DNA from: Sphingobacterium siyangense
GTDB taxonomy: Bacteria; Bacteroidota; Bacteroidia; Sphingobacteriales; Sphingobacteriaceae
Assembly: GCF_007830445.1 (NCBI RefSeq)
Contig: NZ_VLKR01000001.1
Coordinates: forward strand, 1-64,000
Length of the DNA stretch: 64,000 nt
Direction of reading: 5' to 3'
Below, piece by piece: positions 27,887 to 37,180 of this stretch. Position numbers and translations under genes: made by a program. Under the pieces are notes generated by a model. It had not been told where the DNA came from. It made no database searches and worked only from the letters and a program-made list of their open reading frames with translations. Numbering within the stretch: the stretch's first letter is position 1; each line of letters starts with the position of its first letter.

Positions 27887-28573
27887 TTATCTTCTGCGCA
27901 TTAAAATTCGTAGAATGTACCAGAACAGCAACATTATTGATGAAAATAGCTGTAGGGCCGCCCCAACATATTGCTCGTTGCTGTAACTATACTTCAGATT
28001 TTGAGTTTGATAGAGTATGCTTCCGGAAGCGAGGCCAATCATTGCAACCGAGAACCATAATCCAAGCTCAAAACCAAAAATAGCACCAGCCACAATTGCC
28101 CCCAAGGATAAGAAGCCTCCAATTACCAGGATATTCCTGAGGAATGAAAAATCTTTATTGGATACAAATGCTACGACAGTAAGCCCGGTAAACAATGCCA
28201 AAGTCATTATACTTGCTTGATAAATGACACTAATTCCTTCTGTCATAAACACCGCCATAAAAATCATTGGCAGAAAGATAATTGCTTCCAGTACAATATA
28301 GAAAGCTAGTCCAAGATATTGGGTTTGACGGCTTTGCGAAAGCGTCCATCTTGATGAAAGTGTGGACCCTAACCAAAAACATCCCAATAAGAATAACCAA
28401 ATAAATTTTCCGCTAACCATCCAAACGATAAAATCATAAGGGATCAATTTGATCAGCAAAGTTTCCAAAACGATAAATGCTAAAATCGAAAGCGCAACAT
28501 GAAGATAAGTTTTTTTATAAAACACTCCCCTTTCAGCATCTTCATTGATTAGAATGTACTCTTGTGATTCCAT
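27887..28573 (-). CDS. Bax inhibitor-1/YccA family membrane protein
   Basis: A 228-residue inner-membrane protein with about seven transmembrane segments and the BI-1 (UPF0005) layout, including YLGLAFYIVLEAIIFLPM and LALFTGLTVVAFVSNKDFSFLR (span named only). Bacterial members are thought to be pH-sensitive Ca2+ leak channels or regulators of membrane proteolysis. I start at ATG 28573 (MESQEYILINED); the frame is open to 28630, but the extra residues are unlike the family. It lies just downstream of the RND efflux operon terminator and is probably transcribed separately. Confidence 0.85.
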   Translation of the reverse strand: MESQEYILINEDAERGVFYKKTYLHVALSILAFIVLETLLIKLIPYDFIVWMVSGKFIWLFLLGCFWLGSTLSSRWTLSQSRQTQYLGLAFYIVLEAIIFLPMIFMAVFMTEGISVIYQASIMTLALFTGLTVVAFVSNKDFSFLRNILVIGGFLSLGAIVAGAIFGFELGLWFSVAMIGLASGSILYQTQNLKYSYSNEQYVGAALQLFSSIMLLFWYILRILMRRR

Positions 28574-28657
28574 AAAACAAATACGATTGATTAAATAAGG
28601 ATTAAAAATAAGCATTAATTCTATTTCCACAAGAAAGAAGTTTGCATAGGCTTATAA

Positions 28658-28681
28658 AAAAAGAACCCCGCCTAGCGGGGT
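28658..28681 (-). terminator. Terminator of the RND efflux operon
   Basis: Read on the minus strand, ACCCCGC pairs with GCGGGGT around a 3-base loop and is followed by TTCTTTTTTT: a textbook intrinsic terminator directly after the outer-membrane factor gene. Confidence 0.92.
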
Positions 28682-28698
28682 CCATTCAAACAAACAAC

Positions 28699-30138
28699 TT
28701 ATTTCCAGCCTCCTCCCAAATCTTTATAGATATTGACAACAGCATTGAGCTGCTGCTTCTTCGTTTCTATCAATTCAAGTTTCGAATCCAGCACATCGCG
28801 TTGTGTCATCAAAACCTCCATGTAGTCTGCCCTCGCTGATTTAAAGAGATCATTTGACACAGACACGGAATTATTCAGAACCTCAACTTCTTTTGTTTTG
28901 AAATCGTAGCTGCGCCCTAGGTTTTCAATATTAGAAAGTTGTGTAGAGACTTCTAAGTAAGCATTCAGAATTGTCTTCTCGTAATTATATACAGCCTGTA
29001 TTTGTTTCGCGTTGGCCGTATTAAATTCCGCTTTAAGCCCATTCTTATTTATCAATGGTGCTGCAAGCTCCCCTATTAGATTATATAAAACTGATTCAGG
29101 CATCTTAAATAGATAGGAAGGCTTGAAGGCCTGCAAACCCAAAGCAGCCGAAATCTCCAACGAAGGGTAAAACTCTTTCCGTGCGATCTGTACGTCCAAC
29201 TTCGCGGCAGCGAGCTCATACTCTGCCTCACGAATATCAGGTCTATTGCTCAGTAATTGGCTCGGTATGCCTGTTTGAACCTTCGCCGGGATCAAATCGA
29301 CAAAATTGCTTTTGTCACGTTTGATCTCTTGTGGAAAACGCCCCAACAGAAAATTAATACGGTTTTCAGTTTCTTTGATCTGCTGCCTGGTCTCAAATTC
29401 CATACCTTTGGTTTTCAACACTTCAGCCTCAAACTTTTGAACCGCCAGTTCTGTTACACGAGCAGCCTGTTTCTGCAATCGGATTACCGCAAGCGCATTG
29501 TCCTGTAGCTCGATATTCTGTTTGATAATGGTCAACTGATTGTCCAATGCCAATAATTCATAATACGAACGGGCAACTTCGGCAATAAGGCTACTCAGGA
29601 CAAAATTTTTCCCCTCCACAGTAGCAAGATAACGGTTGAGTGCGGCTTGCTCGGAGTCCTTAAGTTTTTTCCAAACGTCGATTTCCCAGCTTGCATACGC
29701 ACCAATTGTCAAATCTCCTAGTGGATCCGGCATTTCCTTTCCAGGAGCAATTTCTGTACTGGCATCACCCGCCCCCTGGCTGGTATATCGTCCGACTTTT
29801 TCAACACCTCCTCCGGCACGTAAACCAACGGTAGGTTTTAACGCCCCTTTTCGTAAAAGAATATCGTTTTTTGCAATTGCCAACTCCTGCAAAGTAACAT
29901 TCAGTTCCTGATTGTTTTTTAAGGCTGTATCTATTAATACAGCTAGATTTGGATCAGTAAAAAATTCACGCCACTTAACCGATGCTGAATTTGTTGTGTC
30001 AGATTTATCTACGTCTGTAAATTGCTGCGGAACAAATTTATTCTCCTGTATTTGTGTCGCTTTCGGAACCTTACATCCCGTCACTGCTGCTGAAAGCGAA
30101 AATGCAATGACCCATTGTATTTTTCTGCGATTAGTCAT
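28699..30138 (-). CDS. TolC/OprM-type outer-membrane factor of an RND pump
   Basis: A 479-residue lipoprotein channel of the NodT/OprM family. The signal peptide ends in AVTGCKVP (lipobox Cys), and two outer-membrane-efflux repeats follow (about residues 60-260 and 280-470), with the typical SQLLSNRPDIREAEYELAAAK segment between them. It forms the outer duct of the tripartite pump. The ATG at 30138 overlaps the permease gene by 8 bases, a sign of translational coupling; an earlier ATG at 30147 would add three residues. Confidence 0.93.
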   Translation of the reverse strand: MTNRRKIQWVIAFSLSAAVTGCKVPKATQIQENKFVPQQFTDVDKSDTTNSASVKWREFFTDPNLAVLIDTALKNNQELNVTLQELAIAKNDILLRKGALKPTVGLRAGGGVEKVGRYTSQGAGDASTEIAPGKEMPDPLGDLTIGAYASWEIDVWKKLKDSEQAALNRYLATVEGKNFVLSSLIAEVARSYYELLALDNQLTIIKQNIELQDNALAVIRLQKQAARVTELAVQKFEAEVLKTKGMEFETRQQIKETENRINFLLGRFPQEIKRDKSNFVDLIPAKVQTGIPSQLLSNRPDIREAEYELAAAKLDVQIARKEFYPSLEISAALGLQAFKPSYLFKMPESVLYNLIGELAAPLINKNGLKAEFNTANAKQIQAVYNYEKTILNAYLEVSTQLSNIENLGRSYDFKTKEVEVLNNSVSVSNDLFKSARADYMEVLMTQRDVLDSKLELIETKKQQLNAVVNIYKDLGGGWK

Positions 30139-33100
30139 TATTATCAAGTTCTTCAGTTAATGGATTTTCATCCTCGTGTTTAATAAGCTTACGTCTAGAG
30201 GCAATAGTTCCGAAGATATAGTACAAGCCTGGTATCACTAAAATACCGAACACTGTTCCAAACAACATACCTCCCGCTGCTGCCGTACCGATCGTACGGT
30301 TTCCTATTGCACCTGGGCCAGACGCCATAACTAAGGGAATCAACCCTGCGATAAAGGCAAAAGATGTCATTAAAATAGGTCTAAACCTAACTTTTGCACC
30401 ATCCAAGGCAGCTTCAATAATACTCAATCCTTGCGAATGCCGCTGAGCAGCAAACTCAACAATCAACACAGCATTTTTACCGAGTAAACCTATGAGCATG
30501 ACCAAAGCGACCTGTGCATAAATGTTGTTTTCCAATCCCAATAATTTCAATAATAGAAAGGCACCGAAGATTCCTATTGGTAAAGAAAGCAATACCGCAA
30601 AAGGCATAATAAAGCTCTCATACTGAGCGGAAAGTATCAAATAAACGAAACCAAGACAAATTAAGAAGATATAAATTGCCTGATTTCCACGACCTACCTG
30701 ATCTTTGGAGATACCAGCCCAGTCAATGCCATAACCTCGAGGTAACGTTTTGGCAGCGACTTCATTAATCACCTGAATTGCTTCACCACTACTGTAACCT
30801 GGTGCGGCAGAGCCTGAGATTTCGGACGCCATATACATATTGTGCCGAGTGATCTCAGAAAGACCATAAACCTTTTCCATATGCATAAATGCTGAAAATG
30901 GGACCATTTCGTCTTTTTCATTCTTCACATATAGCTTTAAGATATCCTCCGGCAAAGCCCTGTATTGGGGCAAAGCCTGAACCATAACTTTATATTGGCG
31001 GTCATACTTAATGAAGTTCGTTTCGTAATTACTACCAACCAAAGTCGAAAGCGTATTCAGCGCATTATCAATGGTAACACCCTTCTGTTGCGCCAGGTCA
31101 TTGTCTATATGCAACATATACTGCGGAAAACTCGCGCTGTAAAAGGTAAATACAGACGATAATTCAGGTCTCTTGTTCAACTCACGCACAAAATCCTTAC
31201 TTACCGTTTCCATTTTCTTGTAGTCACCAGAACCTGCTTTGTCCAGAAGACGAAGCTCAAACCCACCCGCGGCACCATAGCCCGGTACGGCTGGTGGTTG
31301 GAAAAACTCGATAGACGCCCCGGGGATATTTTTGGCAGCAGCCTCTAGTTGCTCAATAATCTCTTGCGAGGATTCTTTACGTTCTTCCCAGCTTTTCAAG
31401 TTGATCAAACAAGTACCTGTATTTGCTCCAGTTCCTTCAGTCAGGATTTCATAACCAGCTAACGACGATACCGATTGTACACCATCAATGTTTTCAGCTT
31501 CTTTTTGCAATGTCTGGGCCGCTAAATTGGTTCGTTCCAATGTCGATCCTGGCGGCGTTTGAATAATGGCATAAATCATCCCCTGGTCTTCATTGGGGAT
31601 AAAACCTGCAGGAACAGCATTATTCAAAAAGTAGGCTCCAATACAAAAACCAATTAATACTAAAAATGTAAACACCCGTTTATCCACTATCCCTTTCAAC
31701 AAGTAAACATATTTGTTGGACATCTTATCAAACAATCTATTGAAGGAATCAAGAAACTTGTCGATAATGGATTTCTTTCTTGCCTTGCCATGATTATTCT
31801 TCAGCATGATCGCACATAATGCAGGAGTCAGTGTCAATGCCACAACACCCGATAAGATGATAGATGTCGCCATGGTAATGGAAAACTGCCGATAGAATAT
31901 CCCTACGGGACCCGACATAAAGGCAACGGGGATAAAAACCGCCGCCATAAGGAAGGTGATCGCAACAATGGCACCGCTGATTTCATGCATTGCTTTTTTG
32001 GTTGCCTTATAGGCCGAAATATGAAGCTCTTCCATTTTGGCATGGACGGCTTCAATAACCACAATCGCATCATCCACGACCACACCAATGGCAAGCACCA
32101 ATGCAAATAGGGTGATCAAGTTAATGGTAATTCCAAAAAATTGCATGAACAAAAATGATCCCACCAATGAAACCGGCACTGCAATGGTTGGAATTAAGGT
32201 CGAGCGCCAATCTCCTAAGAATAGAAAAACGACAATAGCAACAAGCACAAATGCTTCCAATAAAGTATGGACTACCTTTTCCATGGATGCATCCAAAAAT
32301 TTTGAAACGTCATAGCTAATTTCGTAATCCAGCCCTTTAGGAAAAGATGCCTTCAATTCCTTCATTTTGCTTTTAACGTCTTGGATTACCTGAGAAGCAT
32401 TACTTCCATAGGATTGTTTTAAGACAATCGCTGCGGATGGTTTTCCATTCAGTGTAGAATAGATATCATACATCGCCGAACCGAATTTGATGTCCGCAAC
32501 ATCTTTTAAGCGTAACATTTCACCATTTTCACCCGCACGTAACACGATATTGCCATAGCCTTCAGTTGTCGTAAAACGTCCGGGGTATTTCAATACATAT
32601 TCGAAAGATTGGGAGGTCATACCAGACGACTCGCCGGCTTTACCTGGTGAAGCTTCCAAACTCTGCTCTGATAAGGCTTTCATCACCTCTTCTGCAGAAA
32701 TCTTGTAGGCTGTCATACGATCTGGTTTCAACCAGATACGCATCGCCAATTCGCGCGTTCCAAGAATATTAGCCACCCCAACACCGTCTACACGACGTAA
32801 TTCGGAGACAATATTCATGTCAGCATAGTTATACATAAAGTTTCCATCAAGCTCTTTGTCTTTGCTATAGAGATTGATGTACATGAGCATGTTGGATTCT
32901 TCACGTGTAATCTTCACCCCCTCACGTACCACAATTGGAGGAAGCTTATTCACCACAGAAGCCACACGGTTCTGCACATTTAATGAAGCCTGATTCGGAT
33001 CTGTTCCTAGGTTAAATACCACCTGGATACTTGCTTCCCCGTCGTTACCGGCGTCAGAAGCCATGTATTTCATGCCCGGAACCCCATTTATCGCCCGCTC

Positions 33101-33295
33101 TAGCGGTATGATAACTGATTTAATCATCAACTCACCATTTGCTCCAGGATACTCGGCAGTGATATTCACCTTCGGTGGCGATATAGATGGAAATTGTGTT
33201 ACAGGAAGCTGTACCATAGAAAGCACACCCAAAAACACAATGATCAGTGATATAACGATCGAAAGTACTGGTCTATTTATAAAACGACTAAACAT
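30131..33295 (-). CDS. RND multidrug efflux permease, HAE1/AcrB family
   Basis: A 1054-residue proton-driven inner-membrane pump with twelve helices and two large periplasmic loops. The proton-relay aspartates lie in IGVVVDDAIVVIEAVH and the lysine in LLGKNAVLIVEFA, both intact. The N-terminus FSRFINRPVLSIVISL and the C-terminal RFRPILMTSFAFIAGLIPL are standard for HAE1. It captures hydrophobic compounds from periplasm or membrane and hands them to the channel. Middle gene of the adaptor-permease-channel operon. Confidence 0.96.
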   Translation of the reverse strand: MFSRFINRPVLSIVISLIIVFLGVLSMVQLPVTQFPSISPPKVNITAEYPGANGELMIKSVIIPLERAINGVPGMKYMASDAGNDGEASIQVVFNLGTDPNQASLNVQNRVASVVNKLPPIVVREGVKITREESNMLMYINLYSKDKELDGNFMYNYADMNIVSELRRVDGVGVANILGTRELAMRIWLKPDRMTAYKISAEEVMKALSEQSLEASPGKAGESSGMTSQSFEYVLKYPGRFTTTEGYGNIVLRAGENGEMLRLKDVADIKFGSAMYDIYSTLNGKPSAAIVLKQSYGSNASQVIQDVKSKMKELKASFPKGLDYEISYDVSKFLDASMEKVVHTLLEAFVLVAIVVFLFLGDWRSTLIPTIAVPVSLVGSFLFMQFFGITINLITLFALVLAIGVVVDDAIVVIEAVHAKMEELHISAYKATKKAMHEISGAIVAITFLMAAVFIPVAFMSGPVGIFYRQFSITMATSIILSGVVALTLTPALCAIMLKNNHGKARKKSIIDKFLDSFNRLFDKMSNKYVYLLKGIVDKRVFTFLVLIGFCIGAYFLNNAVPAGFIPNEDQGMIYAIIQTPPGSTLERTNLAAQTLQKEAENIDGVQSVSSLAGYEILTEGTGANTGTCLINLKSWEERKESSQEIIEQLEAAAKNIPGASIEFFQPPAVPGYGAAGGFELRLLDKAGSGDYKKMETVSKDFVRELNKRPELSSVFTFYSASFPQYMLHIDNDLAQQKGVTIDNALNTLSTLVGSNYETNFIKYDRQYKVMVQALPQYRALPEDILKLYVKNEKDEMVPFSAFMHMEKVYGLSEITRHNMYMASEISGSAAPGYSSGEAIQVINEVAAKTLPRGYGIDWAGISKDQVGRGNQAIYIFLICLGFVYLILSAQYESFIMPFAVLLSLPIGIFGAFLLLKLLGLENNIYAQVALVMLIGLLGKNAVLIVEFAAQRHSQGLSIIEAALDGAKVRFRPILMTSFAFIAGLIPLVMASGPGAIGNRTIGTAAAGGMLFGTVFGILVIPGLYYIFGTIASRRKLIKHEDENPLTEELDNND

Positions 33296-33316
33296 AGTAA
33301 TTTAAGTGTAAGGGGT

Positions 33317-34399
33317 CTATTCTGTTTTTAACTTCAAATTTGAAATGGCGTCTTTAGGTTGCACAAAGCTGTAGCTGATTTTATCATCTTCTTTCGCTTT
33401 CTGAATACCGTCCAACAAAAATTTATCATCTTTTTGAAGTCCACTCGTTACCACATACAGATCTGGTAGGGAGTTACCGATTGTGATATGACGAGCTTTT
33501 AATTTGCCATCCTTATCGACTACATACACATATTTACGGTCCTGCATTTCGTATGTCGCTTTCTGTGGAATAATTAAAACCTGTTTCAACGGAAAGTTCA
33601 TCACCACCTTGCCGCTCTCGCCATGTTTTAATAGACGGTTTGGATTGGGGAATTTCGCTCTAAAAGCAATATTTCCAGTTTCACTGTTAAATTCACTTTC
33701 TATGGTCTCTACAAGACCATTTTGAGCAAATAGCTCATTATTGGCCAGTAGCAGGCCCACATGGGTATCCCCGCGTTTACTAACGTTAGTTTGATAACTT
33801 AAATATTCTGGTTCGGAAACATTGAAATAAACCAACATCTCACTATTATCGGACAGACTTGTCAATAATTCGCCTTCATCCACCAAACTTCCCAATTTCA
33901 ATGGAATCCGATCAATGGTTCCGTCAAAAGGTGCCCTGATTTCTGTAAAGGAGAGATGTAATTTTGCAATCGCTGCCTCAGCTTTGGCTTGCTCAAGCTT
34001 CGCTTTAGCCATAGCGAGTTCGTTGGGCGATACAACATTTTTATCAGCTAATGTTTTTGTATTTTGAACTTCAATTTCTGCTACATTAACTTCTGCAGAA
34101 GATTTGCGGTATTCGGCCTCATACATCTTCGGCATAATCCGAAAAAGGAGTTGCCCTTTATGGACAAATTGTCCTTCATCCACGAAAATCTGCTCAAGAT
34201 AGCCTTTCTCTTGAGCCCGAAGCTCAATATTTCGGAAAGATCTAATCTGGGAGACAAAATCCTTACGGATAGTTGTATCCATTTGTACCGGAGAGGTCGC
34301 TGTAAATTTCTCTTTTTCTTCCTTTTCTTCCTTTTTGGAAGTACACCCGATTTGGCATAAGCTAATAGCCAAACTAGCGAGCATAAATACTCTTTTCAT
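33317..34399 (-). CDS. RND periplasmic adaptor (membrane-fusion) lipoprotein
   Basis: A 360-residue MFP/HlyD-family adaptor. The signal peptide carries a lipobox (CQIGCTSKK) followed by a run of Lys-Glu residues. The half lipoyl motif and hairpin (ELRAQEKGYLEQIFVDEG, then VSPNELAMAKAKLEQAKAEA, and TEIRAPFDGTIDRIPL) and the beta-barrel part are in the usual order. It bridges permease and outer channel. First gene of the operon, 21 bases before the permease; the promoter presumably lies in the roughly 180 bases upstream, where no regulator gene is found. Confidence 0.94.
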   Translation of the reverse strand: MKRVFMLASLAISLCQIGCTSKKEEKEEKEKFTATSPVQMDTTIRKDFVSQIRSFRNIELRAQEKGYLEQIFVDEGQFVHKGQLLFRIMPKMYEAEYRKSSAEVNVAEIEVQNTKTLADKNVVSPNELAMAKAKLEQAKAEAAIAKLHLSFTEIRAPFDGTIDRIPLKLGSLVDEGELLTSLSDNSEMLVYFNVSEPEYLSYQTNVSKRGDTHVGLLLANNELFAQNGLVETIESEFNSETGNIAFRAKFPNPNRLLKHGESGKVVMNFPLKQVLIIPQKATYEMQDRKYVYVVDKDGKLKARHITIGNSLPDLYVVTSGLQKDDKFLLDGIQKAKEDDKISYSFVQPKDAISNLKLKTE

Positions 34400-34577
34400 T
34401 TGTAAGCGTCTAATTAAAAAAATAAGTTTGATTGTTTGTTGTGCTGGTTGGTGAAATAACCTCTATTTTGGTTTATGGCCGTTTCGACTTGTTAATAGAT
34501 TGTACAAATCGATTACAACGCAATGGAGCATCCCTTAGGATATCCACCAAAGCATATGAAATTTCGAAGGGTATATT

Positions 34578-34979
34578 TTAAATTCTCCAGTTTTGTTGAA
34601 GAACGTATCTTTGAGGGAAAAGATAGGCTATGAAATTGCGAAAAGGAATCTTCTTTGCAAATCGAAAAACAAAAACAAAAAGGACAATTGCAAAAAGCAG
34701 CAGCGCAACAAATTGAGACGTTACCTGCAAATCCTTGGTCAATTGAAAATTCTCGGCATCAAACTCCTCTATAACGGGATTATCACTGTGTATATTACCA
34801 TAAAATAGCGGATCGATGTGATTAACCGATGCATCAATATACTTCTGCACGTCGGCATGATTATGCTGATACATAAAACTGACAGCTGGTCGATCGGATT
34901 CAATGAGCACAGCATGGCTATTACTGCTTCTGATAAATAAGAAGCATAGGAAAAGGAGTATGGTAATAACCGCTTTCAT
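34578..34979 (-). CDS. Small exported membrane protein of unknown function
   Basis: A 133-residue protein with a signal peptide (VITILLFLCFLFIRSSNSHA), a soluble middle of about 60 residues with several histidines (YQHNHADVQKYIDASVNHID), one transmembrane helix (FVALLLFAIVLFVFVFRFA) and a basic cytoplasmic tail. I recognise no family. It is separated from the RND operon by about 180 bases and from DUF763 upstream by 84 bases. Confidence 0.6.
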   Translation of the reverse strand: MKAVITILLFLCFLFIRSSNSHAVLIESDRPAVSFMYQHNHADVQKYIDASVNHIDPLFYGNIHSDNPVIEEFDAENFQLTKDLQVTSQFVALLLFAIVLFVFVFRFAKKIPFRNFIAYLFPQRYVLQQNWRI

Positions 34980-35063
34980 TGCGGAGCAAATATACTAGCG
35001 TACAAATAATTTTAACCATCTTTAACACATTTTAACAAAACAATTACAATCTACAGATTTCCG

Positions 35064-36278
35064 CTAGAAAAGTGATAATTGCAAACCCCGTCCATTTGTT
35101 CGCAAAGGTGCTGCATCTCCAAAGACTGTCCTGCCTCCATACTTCCAAGAATCCCTTCGTTCCTCTGCTATAATTTGCTGAATATCAAACTGTGGCTGAA
35201 AATCTTTTTCGCTATCCAGGACGATCTGGTGCAACTTGTTGATTGATTTTAACTTTTCACCATAACCCAGTTTAGATTTTTCAACACCTTTTTGTAAAAT
35301 CTGAATGCTCTCATCGTAAATGGTCAATGGAACCGGAAAAGGATGTCCATCTTTTCCTCCATGAGCAAAGGAAAATCGAGCGGGGTCGTTGAACCGTGAA
35401 GGCGCACCGTGGATCACCTCACTAACCAAGGCCAATGACTGTAACGTGCGGGGGCCAACTCCTTTTAACAGCAGCAGATCTTCAAAATGGCTTGGTTGAC
35501 TTTCTCGGGCGACGTACAACATCGCTCCCAATCTTTTCAAGTCAACATCCGAAGCACGTACATCGTGATGAGCTGGCATAATAAGTTTAGCGAAATCTTG
35601 CATTACTTTACTTGAATCCTCTCCCACTATAGTCATGATACCTGCTCTATTGGCTGCCGCTTCTGCAGCTGTCAAGTTGAGGATTATACCTTGCGAAGGC
35701 CCACTGATACCAGCATGAGGTTCTTCAACGAACGATTTTACCTTTTCAGAATGCCAATGGTAGCGACGAGCAGTACCGTCCTTTTCATGCATACCTTGTT
35801 GGACAACAGACCAATTTCCCTGATCTGTTACGATAAAATTATGTAAATACAGTTGGTAACCATCTTGAATGGCTGTGTTATCCACTTTAGCGACAAGCTT
35901 ACTGCTGCGAATCAAGCCGTTGCCATCCAACCCAATTCGATCTGACAACCGAAGTAGCTCCTGTGGAGTCTGCATAGACAACTTGCCTTTCCCCCCACAG
36001 ATATAAAGCCCCAGCGACTTCGCATCTGGATTAATAGCGCGTTTTAATGCTCCCATAACAGCCGTTGTGATCCCCGAAGAATGCCAATCCATCCCGAGAA
36101 CGGCACCAAAACTCTGAAACCAGAATGGATCCGCCAGTCTTCTTAAAACTTCATCTTTACCATAATCCATGAGTATAACTTCAACTATTGAACGACCTAG
36201 AGAAGCCATACGTTCGTAAAGCCACGCTGGTACTTTTCCATAGTGTAATGGGAGATCTGCAATGCCGGACCGTTTCAT
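35064..36278 (-). CDS. DUF763 domain-containing protein
   Basis: A 404-residue protein that is DUF763 over nearly its whole length, from MKRSGIADLPLHYGKVPAWL to DFQPQFDIQQIIAEERRDSWKYGG (spans named only). KGVGPRTLQSLALVSEV resembles a helix-hairpin-helix turn, and the family has been suspected of acting on nucleic acids, but no activity is established. The HWHSEK and SFAHGGKDGHPFPVP segments are conserved. It is preceded by the terminator of the upstream lipoprotein gene and is probably monocistronic. Confidence 0.85.
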   Translation of the reverse strand: MKRSGIADLPLHYGKVPAWLYERMASLGRSIVEVILMDYGKDEVLRRLADPFWFQSFGAVLGMDWHSSGITTAVMGALKRAINPDAKSLGLYICGGKGKLSMQTPQELLRLSDRIGLDGNGLIRSSKLVAKVDNTAIQDGYQLYLHNFIVTDQGNWSVVQQGMHEKDGTARRYHWHSEKVKSFVEEPHAGISGPSQGIILNLTAAEAAANRAGIMTIVGEDSSKVMQDFAKLIMPAHHDVRASDVDLKRLGAMLYVARESQPSHFEDLLLLKGVGPRTLQSLALVSEVIHGAPSRFNDPARFSFAHGGKDGHPFPVPLTIYDESIQILQKGVEKSKLGYGEKLKSINKLHQIVLDSEKDFQPQFDIQQIIAEERRDSWKYGGRTVFGDAAPLRTNGRGLQLSLF

Positions 36279-36321
36279 TGTAAACTAAATATATTAGCAC
36301 AAATCTATCTCTTTTTCATAT

Positions 36322-36362
36322 AAAATAAAAACGGCTAGATAATTTCTAGCCGTTTTTATTTT
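36322..36362 (-). terminator. Rho-independent terminator of the 36437-37087 lipoprotein gene
   Basis: Perfect 18-bp stem (36322-36339 with 36345-36362) with a 5-base loop and T-rich end, located just downstream of the minus-strand lipoprotein gene. Confidence 0.9.
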
Positions 36363-36436
36363 ATAATCAATCTATATACTACACCTGAGCATATAACTTA
36401 GGGCTCATCGAAGTAGTGGCACATGTCACAGCTTCA

Positions 36437-37087
36437 CTATTTACCGGTTAACGCTGATAAAAATCCAGCTCGGAACGAAGGATCTTTCTCTGAAAATTCA
36501 ATAGAATGCTTATACGTGTCTACATTAAAGAAGAGCTCCGCTGGAGCAGCTTTTTTATTGTCCAAAAATAGTTTAAAGCTATATGCTGTTTTTTTGGACA
36601 AGTCAGCATTCACCTTATTGGATGAAAAGACATTCGGAAGAATTACATCTTTTGTAAAAGAATCAGTTGTAGGCGTCTGAAATAAGTCACCTAACGCTCT
36701 AATTAAATTATCAGACTGTTGACCCGATGACGAGATTCTAATTTTACCTTTGGTAAAACCGACGTCATCACTCGGCTGGCCGTCTATTATACCTGCGGGT
36801 ATAAAATCTATAATCTCAAACTTCGCTCCAACAGTATCTTGTTTGTAAAGAGATTTTGTGATATAAATCCGACTTGAATCGGTTAAGATCTCATCTGTGA
36901 TACGTAGAAAAAAGTTCTTCTTTTCTGCGCCCGGTGTACCATTCGTAAATTGTTCGATTTTTACACCTTCAATTTTGTTAACCGTTGTTGTATCACTTCC
37001 ATCAGTTTTCTTCTGATTGGAATTTCCGCAACTAGCCATCAGCACCGTAGCGGTTGCAAGAAATGCTATAGATTGAATCTTGTACAT
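36437..37087 (-). CDS. Hypothetical lipoprotein
   Basis: A 216-residue protein with a type II signal peptide: hydrophobic core then VLMASCGNSNQ (lipobox Cys20), followed by a Ser/Thr/Asp-rich linker. The mature part is mixed alpha/beta without a motif I recognise; it contains ITDEILTDSSRIYITKSLY and ends FRAGFLSALTGK. Its promoter region contains one arm of an unusual 15-bp inverted repeat only 7 bases from the ATG, which may bear on its control. Confidence 0.65.
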   Translation of the reverse strand: MYKIQSIAFLATATVLMASCGNSNQKKTDGSDTTTVNKIEGVKIEQFTNGTPGAEKKNFFLRITDEILTDSSRIYITKSLYKQDTVGAKFEIIDFIPAGIIDGQPSDDVGFTKGKIRISSSGQQSDNLIRALGDLFQTPTTDSFTKDVILPNVFSSNKVNADLSKKTAYSFKLFLDNKKAAPAELFFNVDTYKHSIEFSEKDPSFRAGFLSALTGK

Positions 37088-37093
37088 ATTGAA

Positions 37094-37160
37094 TTGTTTG
37101 TTATCAGTTATTAATGAATATTGCTCTTATAATATTACCATTATTACTGATAACAAACAA
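37094..37160. repeat. Widely spaced 15-bp perfect inverted repeat
   Basis: TTGTTTGTTATCAGT (37094-37108) is the exact inverse complement of 37146-37160, with 37 AT-rich bases between. It fills the gap between two minus-strand genes, downstream of the YdiJ-like gene and immediately upstream of the lipoprotein gene. It could be a terminator-like hairpin, a regulator-binding pair or a remnant of a small element. Confidence 0.6.
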
Positions 37161-37180
37161 CTATTATCAATGTTTTTATT

